Positions 59,417-64,000 of a stretch of DNA of 64,000 bases are shown piece by piece. The position numbers were made by a program, and so were the translations under genes. Source of the stretch: CAZDDB01 sp963843285 (lineage in GTDB: Bacteria; Acidobacteriota; HRBIN11; JAKEFK01); NCBI GenBank assembly GCA_963843285.1, contig CAWJJO010000018.1, forward strand, positions 1 to 64,000. Direction: 5' to 3'. The notes below the pieces were generated by a model. It was not told where the DNA came from and did not search any database. It was given only the letters and a program-made list of their open reading frames with translations. The first letter of the stretch is position 1; each line of letters begins with the position of its first letter.

Positions 59417-60544
59417 TTACTGGGCTAAGATACGTTCGTAGTATTTTTCGTAAACCGGGACTATTTTGCGCTGATCAAACAATTCTACAGCCCTGCGGCG
59501 TCCTTCCTTTCCCATCCGGCTGTGCAAGCTCGGGTTCTGGATAATTTCAAGCGTATACTCCGCCATCCGGTCCACGTCTCCCAGATTGGCAAGATAACCA
59601 CTTTCGCCGTGCAAGACAACTTCCGGCAAACCTCCAACGAGGGTGGCCACTACAGGAACCTCACAGCTCATCGCTTCGAGAGCGGCAAGCCCAAAACTTT
59701 CCAGCTCGCTGGGAAGCAACAGAACATCGGCGCATCCCATCAGATCCGGCAAGTTGTCCTGTTTTCCCAGGAACAAAACATGTTGGGTCAGTTTGTTTTC
59801 GTGGCAGTACCGTTCTGCAACCGATCGCTCAGGTCCGTCTCCGGCAAACACCAGCCTACAGGGAGTCTTCGCCAGCACTCTTTGAAAAATTTCGATCACG
59901 TTGATGATTCTTTTGACCGGCCGGAAGTTGGAGACATGCATGAGAACCGGCTCTCCGCCCGGCGCAATCAAACTTCGTTTGCATTCACCGTTCAACGGTT
60001 TCCTGAAAAAATCGGTGTCGACAAAATTGGGAATTACTTCCACATCGTTTCGTCCAACTTGTGATTGTGTCAATAGCTGCAGGTATTTCGAGACCGTAGT
60101 GACTCCGTCGCTCTGCTTGATCCCGAACTTTGTGATTGGAAAATAGGAACGATCCATGCCGACCATGGTAATGTCTGTTCCGTGCAAGGTGGTGATCACT
60201 TTGATGTCGCGATCTTCAATCATCTTTTTTGCAAGATAGGCGCTGATCGCGTGTGGCAAGGCGTAGTGAACATGAAATAGATCGAGCTGAGCGTATTTGC
60301 CGATCTCGGTCATCTTGGCTGCGAGGGCCAGATCGTATGGCGGATATTCGAACAGCGGATAGGGCATCATGTCCACTTCATGGAAGAAGATCCGCTCATG
60401 AAACTTGTCTAACCGGATCGGCAGCGCATAGCTTACAAAGTGGATTTCATGACCTAGGTCTGCCAGCTCCTTGCCGAGCTCGGTTGCGATCACACCACTG
60501 CCGCCATAAGTCGGATAACACGTAATTCCAATCTTCAGTTTCAT
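59417..60544 (-). CDS. bshA: N-acetyl-alpha-D-glucosaminyl L-malate synthase
   Basis: GT4 glycosyltransferase that joins UDP-GlcNAc and L-malate, step one of bacillithiol synthesis. The 375 residues follow BshA closely: GITCYPTYGGSGVIATELG at the start, HVHYALPHAISAYLAK, TLHGTDITMVG, VSNFRPVKRI, and ELESFGLAALEAMSCEVPVV with the nucleotide-sugar Glu pair. It lies between bshB (37 nt) and the ABC pair (19 nt) on the minus strand, so the operon order is bshC-bshB-bshA. Confidence 0.95.
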   Translation of the reverse strand: MKLKIGITCYPTYGGSGVIATELGKELADLGHEIHFVSYALPIRLDKFHERIFFHEVDMMPYPLFEYPPYDLALAAKMTEIGKYAQLDLFHVHYALPHAISAYLAKKMIEDRDIKVITTLHGTDITMVGMDRSYFPITKFGIKQSDGVTTVSKYLQLLTQSQVGRNDVEVIPNFVDTDFFRKPLNGECKRSLIAPGGEPVLMHVSNFRPVKRIINVIEIFQRVLAKTPCRLVFAGDGPERSVAERYCHENKLTQHVLFLGKQDNLPDLMGCADVLLLPSELESFGLAALEAMSCEVPVVATLVGGLPEVVLHGESGYLANLGDVDRMAEYTLEIIQNPSLHSRMGKEGRRRAVELFDQRKIVPVYEKYYERILAQ

Positions 60545-60581
60545 AAAATTGCCACGCGGAGCGCGTTCTCTGCGTTAAAAT

Positions 60582-61295
60582 TTATCCCATCGCTGCTACA
60601 AGATCCGGAATCGCGATCGGTTCCATCGTCAGGAACGGCTCTGCATGCGAGACGCCGATCAGGGAACCAAAATATCTCATGCGCGCTTCCAGGTTTTCAA
60701 GAAACGACGGCGTGCTCAAAAGCGTTTCCGGCTCTTCACTTTCCGGATCAAAAAATTGTGATTTATGTGCTTTTACTGCCTTCCATTTTTGTTCTACTTC
60801 TTTGCTGATATCCACAAGAAAGGAAGGAACAACATCGTAAAGGATCTGATGAAACAGGATACGTTTTGGACGGAAGCGTTCCTGACCGGTGTCAATCTTT
60901 GCAAGTCCGGACAGATAGCAGGCCTCGGTAACAATGTGTGATGTCGCTATGTGATCCGCATGTCTGGCGCGCCAGTAGTGAGTAAAAACGATTTCGGGGC
61001 GATATTTCCGCAAAAGACGGATCACTTTCAGATGGTTTTCGCGTGTAACGGTCACGCTGCCGTCCGGGATGTCCAGACATTCCCGAACTTTTGCGCCGAT
61101 CAGCCGCGCGGCCTCTTCCGCCTCTTTCTGTCGCACTTCCCTCGTTCCACGCGTGCCAAATTCTCCGCGGGTTATGTCTGCGATGCCCACCGCATAGCCC
61201 TGCTTATCGAGCTTGATCAATGTTCCCGCCGCGGCCAGCTCGATATCGTCCGGATGCGCCGAAAACGCCAGTACATTCAGTTTGATCTCTCCCAT
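60582..61295 (-). CDS. bshB1: Bacillithiol biosynthesis deacetylase (BshB1 type)
   Basis: Zinc-dependent LmbE/PIG-L-family deacetylase that removes acetate from GlcNAc-malate. 237 residues, with AHPDD (His14, Asp16, Asp17) and the HADHIATSHIV block bearing the second zinc His. RGEFGTRGT is the substrate loop. Because it is next to bshA and bshC, the malate-conjugate specificity is more likely than mycothiol-type activity. Confidence 0.94.
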   Translation of the reverse strand: MGEIKLNVLAFSAHPDDIELAAAGTLIKLDKQGYAVGIADITRGEFGTRGTREVRQKEAEEAARLIGAKVRECLDIPDGSVTVTRENHLKVIRLLRKYRPEIVFTHYWRARHADHIATSHIVTEACYLSGLAKIDTGQERFRPKRILFHQILYDVVPSFLVDISKEVEQKWKAVKAHKSQFFDPESEEPETLLSTPSFLENLEARMRYFGSLIGVSHAEPFLTMEPIAIPDLVAAMG

Positions 61296-61310
61296 ATTCA
61301 GTCCTAAACA

Positions 61311-61466
61311 ATATCAAAAATCAAATATCAAAGATCAAATAAACAGAAACAAATAAGCAAATAAGACTGCATTTACGTACCCAAAATCGGCCCGAAATCA
61401 CTCGAAGTCATTTCTTTACTTCTTTTATTATGTTTATTTGATTTTTGATCTTTGATATTTGATTTT
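61311..61466. repeat. ATCAAA-word palindrome between bshC and bshB
   Basis: Left arm 61313-61346 (ATCAAA, AATCAAA, TATCAAA, GATCAAA, TAAACAG words) and right arm 61431-61466 are complementary except for one extra AATCAAA unit in the right arm. The 84-nt loop contains no gene. The same words make the palindrome at 34655-34807. It interrupts the bsh operon and could attenuate or terminate transcription between bshC and bshB. Confidence 0.87.
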
Positions 61467-61526
61467 GCAACCTCCGTATTTCAGACGATAAGTATAAGAC
61501 AATACACTTCGCCTTGCATGGAACTG

Positions 61527-63038
61527 CTAGATCTCGATCCACTGGTGTCCTTTTGAAGGCAGTTCAATCTTTTCATAGATCTCCTGAAGCAATTCAGGGA
61601 GCCGTGAAGCGAACGAAAAGACATTGATGTGCCGTTCCTGCAATTTTTCGTCCGGATAAATCACATTTTTTGCGCTTCGCACCTGTTGAAAGAGTAATTG
61701 ATCCTTGCGTTTTGCCGCAAAGAACGCCTTTTTTTCCATTTTCTGAATTTGATAGCGGACTTTTCGCTCAGAAGTCTCGATCGATTTACGGAGTGTCGGC
61801 TCGATTTCCTCTGCAATATTCTTGATGTTGTCCAGCCCCTGGCTCACCGCCTCATTTACCTGCCGGATTTCCGCGCGGATCGAATTCAAAGAGCGGTTAT
61901 TGAGGAGCGCATCCAGCAGAATGTCTTCGCGGATAAAGAATTCTTCCGGTTTGAGTTTTTTTGAATCGAGAAATGCCTTTGTTGCAGCGGGCAATAACGT
62001 GACGCTGGCACGGGCCATCAGTCGAGGTTGTTTCATTTCCATCGCCTCGTACCACGGATGAAGCTGCGCAAAGTAGGCAATTTCGGCCGGACCGCCCACA
62101 TAGGCAAGCGTGGGAAACAGGAAATCCTGAAATAGAGGTCGCAGCAACGCAGAGGGACTCAAGTCTTCCGGAGAGATCGTCGCCGTTGGAGTGTCGATGT
62201 TGATATGGGACCGTTCGCCGTTTTGAATGAGGAACAGGGGGAGCGCATTTTCCTCCATTTTGACCTGAACCGGATAATGTCTTGCTTTGAGCGTTTCGTT
62301 TTGTTCTCGAAGAAGCTGCAGGAACCTGTGCTTTCGTTCGAAGAATTTCGAAAAGAAGGGAACAGCTAGCTTTTTCAATTCCGGATCGGATGGGTCCAGA
62401 ATCAGAATTGGAAAGTGTTGGAGTAGCCAAAGAAGCGTTTTTGCAAACGCTTGTGCCAGCGTACCCGAGGAATAAGACTCTTTCAAACGGAGTGTTTTGA
62501 TTTCCGAGAGCGCTCGGAGGAGGATCTTTCTGATTTCTGGATTTCCGACAGATACGGATCCAGTCGGTTGGCGGTTCAAAAAAAAATGCTCCTTGAGTGA
62601 AAACTTCTGGATTTCGAAATCTGGTTTCAGAAGCGCAAAGTTTGCGACTTCGTTTATGTTGTGGTCTTCGCTTGCCATCCAGAAAATGGGAACACACGGG
62701 AGTCCGGTTTCCTTTTCTGCCTGCTGTGCGGCGCGTAGAGCAGTGAGCGCTTTCCATAGTGTATACAGCGGGCCGGTCAGCAAGCCCGTTTGTTGCCCTG
62801 TGATCACACATAGAGCATTGGCCTGGCTCAACTTCTCCACCAGAACGGAGGCATGCGGATTCTCCAAGAGGGCATTCTGACGGTGAAGCAACAGGCAAAG
62901 ATCCTTGCGATGCGGCAGATCGCGCGACTCAATCGGTGGTTGAATCGGATAAAAGTCTTTTACCTTTTCCGGATTCTCAATAAAGTCGATAAACAGAGAG
63001 TTCATTCCGGGAAGCTGCGAAAAAGGCAGAAGATCCAT
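61527..63038 (-). CDS. bshC: Bacillithiol biosynthesis cysteine-adding enzyme
   Basis: Adds cysteine to GlcN-malate to complete bacillithiol. The 503 residues show the BshC pattern: VITGQQTGLLTGPLYTLWKA (nucleotide-like fold), PIFWMASEDHNINEVAN, TLAYVGGPAEIAYFAQL and a C-terminal coiled coil (about 385-450). It is the first gene of the cluster, with 230 nt of repeat-bearing spacer before bshB. The three bsh genes together imply that the cell makes bacillithiol. Confidence 0.95.
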   Translation of the reverse strand: MDLLPFSQLPGMNSLFIDFIENPEKVKDFYPIQPPIESRDLPHRKDLCLLLHRQNALLENPHASVLVEKLSQANALCVITGQQTGLLTGPLYTLWKALTALRAAQQAEKETGLPCVPIFWMASEDHNINEVANFALLKPDFEIQKFSLKEHFFLNRQPTGSVSVGNPEIRKILLRALSEIKTLRLKESYSSGTLAQAFAKTLLWLLQHFPILILDPSDPELKKLAVPFFSKFFERKHRFLQLLREQNETLKARHYPVQVKMEENALPLFLIQNGERSHINIDTPTATISPEDLSPSALLRPLFQDFLFPTLAYVGGPAEIAYFAQLHPWYEAMEMKQPRLMARASVTLLPAATKAFLDSKKLKPEEFFIREDILLDALLNNRSLNSIRAEIRQVNEAVSQGLDNIKNIAEEIEPTLRKSIETSERKVRYQIQKMEKKAFFAAKRKDQLLFQQVRSAKNVIYPDEKLQERHINVFSFASRLPELLQEIYEKIELPSKGHQWIEI

Positions 63039-63136
63039 CTGGATAGTTTAAGTCAAAATCTCCATAAACAAACAACCAATTCGGAACCAAAATGGGACGT
63101 CTCGCCTGCGCTGGAGGCAAGAGGCCTGCGGAGCAC

Positions 63137-63156
63137 GGCGGGCACGGAGGCCCGCC
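63137..63156. repeat. GCGGGC hairpin before the GYF-RDD gene
   Basis: GGCGGGC (63137-63143), loop acggag, GCCCGCC (63150-63156), flanked by GGAGCAC and CGCTCCAAG, so an outer pairing is possible too. A related AGGCCTGCGGAG word precedes it at 63123-63134. It occupies the divergent spacer between bshC and the next gene. Confidence 0.85.
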
Positions 63157-63210
63157 GCTCCAAGAATGATTCCGATTATGGTTTAATGGAAAAACAATCT
63201 GGGAGGGATC

Positions 63211-63936
63211 ATGGATTGGTTTTACATCGAGCAGGGCCGGCAGCTAGGTCCGGTCTCGGAACAAGAATTTGCCGCCCTGGTACAGCAAGAACGGATTACT
63301 GCCGACACGCCGGTTTGGCAGGAGAGCATGAAAGAATGGCAGCGCTATGGCGAGCTCATGCGACTCCCCTCCAATCTGATTGTTTGTTCGGAATGTCAAC
63401 GGGAATTTCCACAGGATGAGGTGATCAGTTATAAGAATGTCTGGGTCTGTGCTTCCTGCAAACCTCTTTTCTTTCAGAAAGTAAAAGAAGGCGCTCCTCT
63501 CGCGCTGGGCCTTGTGTATGCCGGTTTCTGGATCCGGTTTTGGGCCAAAATTATCGACGGGTTTCTGATCCTGATTGCTGTGGGCGCACTATCGGTAGGC
63601 GTGATCGTATTTACGGGAATGACCTTGAAAGAAGAAGCCTTCAATCCGGACAGTCCGATTTTTCTGATCTTTTACCCGATCTTATGGGCGATCCAGATTG
63701 GTTACAGTGTGTGGTTCCTGGGAAGACACGGCGCTACACCAGGGAAAATGATTACGGGGTTGAAGGTTGTCGGATCCGATGGGAGTCCAGTGACATACAA
63801 GAGAGCTCTGGGCCGCTTCTTTGCCGAGTTGTTGAGCTCGTTTACTTGCAATATCGGTTACATCATGGCTGCCTTTGATGAAGAGAAGAGGGCATTGCAT
63901 GATCGCATTTGCGATACGCGCGTGATCCGGAAGTGA
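63211..63936 (+). CDS. GYF_2 / zinc ribbon / RDD membrane protein
   Basis: 241 residues in three parts: a GYF_2 domain (1-50, DWFYIEQGRQLGPVSEQEF), a zinc ribbon (Cys59, Cys62, Cys80, Cys83) and an RDD membrane domain (about 100-241) with three helices and the conserved GFWIRFWAKIIDG and GRHGATPGKMITGLKVV segments. RDD proteins are thought to be transporters or ion antiporters; the GYF part usually binds proline-rich peptides. The function is unknown. The following partial gene starts 2 nt later. Confidence 0.9.
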   Translation: MDWFYIEQGRQLGPVSEQEFAALVQQERITADTPVWQESMKEWQRYGELMRLPSNLIVCSECQREFPQDEVISYKNVWVCASCKPLFFQKVKEGAPLALGLVYAGFWIRFWAKIIDGFLILIAVGALSVGVIVFTGMTLKEEAFNPDSPIFLIFYPILWAIQIGYSVWFLGRHGATPGKMITGLKVVGSDGSPVTYKRALGRFFAELLSSFTCNIGYIMAAFDEEKRALHDRICDTRVIRK

Positions 63937-63937
63937 A

Positions 63938-64000
63938 ATGCCTGCGGTATCGATCGACCTGCTCTGTTCGCGTTGCAACACACCGCTTCCGGCCGAGGGT
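63938..64000 (+). CDS. Start of a zinc-ribbon-type protein (runs off right edge)
   Basis: ATG 63938 opens 21 codons to the window end: MPAVSIDLLCSRCNTPLPAE. The CxxC knuckle (Cys10, Cys13) suggests a zinc ribbon at the N-terminus, similar in style to the ribbon in the preceding gene. It follows that gene with only one base between stop and ATG, so it is probably in the same operon. Too short for a family call. Confidence 0.55.
   Translation, partial: MPAVSIDLLCSRCNTPLPAEG

Noticed and set aside
61897..62898. 333-codon frame overlapping bshC on the same strand
   Set aside because: Arg/Ser/Pro-rich out-of-frame product; bshC signatures occupy the region.

Overview
The window looks like chromosome from a Gram-negative, soil- or groundwater-type bacterium, most likely an Acidobacteriota or a close relative. 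The envelope is diderm: MlaE/F/D lipid transport, a TolQ/TolR/TonB set and PBP1A. Other pointers are a fused sulfate adenylyltransferase/APS kinase, a MoaD-MoaE fusion, bacillithiol genes and long sensor proteins with several GAF domains. The phylum is an inference; no rRNA, tRNA or CRISPR array was seen.

Layout. 1-6.4 kb: histidine degradation (hutH, hutU) around an NfeD/SPFH membrane operon, with purA running off the left edge. 6.4-16.5 kb: an archaeal-type TOPRIM protein, a SpoIIE-type phosphatase divergent from a sigma-54 activator, recG, a DUF2520 protein, a medium-chain dehydrogenase, dgt and moaDE. 16.5-19.8 kb: an M1 metallopeptidase and a thiolase/DUF35 pair. 19.9-24.9 kb: rpsU, then a TCA block icd-mdh-sucC-sucD-ndk. 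24.9-31.6 kb: a cyclase-family hydrolase, mlaEFD, a tiny membrane protein, a specialised NusG paralog, cysQ and sat-cysC. 31.6-32.6 kb: a decayed stretch holding a broken sulfatase. 32.6-46.8 kb: HAD hydrolase, cNMP-domain protein, PP2C, PBP1A, a lysine-rich protein, isochorismatase, a frameshifted metalloprotease, M20 peptidase, a FabZ-like protein without its catalytic histidine, MEMO, CoA-binding protein, ilvE and sppA. 47-55.6 kb: Ser/Thr kinase with TPRs, radical SAM protein, TrmH-type methyltransferase, tolQ/tolR/tonB and a triple-GAF hybrid histidine kinase. 55.8-63 kb: a leftward cluster bshC-bshB-bshA followed by a heterodimeric ABC exporter pair. The right edge has a GYF-RDD membrane protein and the start of a zinc-ribbon protein.

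Genes are tightly packed, with many ATGA or GTGA overlaps that suggest translational coupling. The most unusual property is in the gaps. Well over a dozen intergenic spaces hold palindromic elements built from a small set of recurring short words (GTAGGGGC-headed, CACGGAA, CCGCAGAG, CACAGATGAA, GTCCAAA, ATCAAA, GCGGGC hairpins with fixed 6-nt loops). Several of these palindromes contain the stop codon of the neighbouring gene, sometimes of both convergent genes symmetrically. Some are nested or chimeric, and one seems to have been captured as a signal-peptide coding sequence. This repeat system and the bacillithiol/ABC exporter cluster are the two strongest leads.
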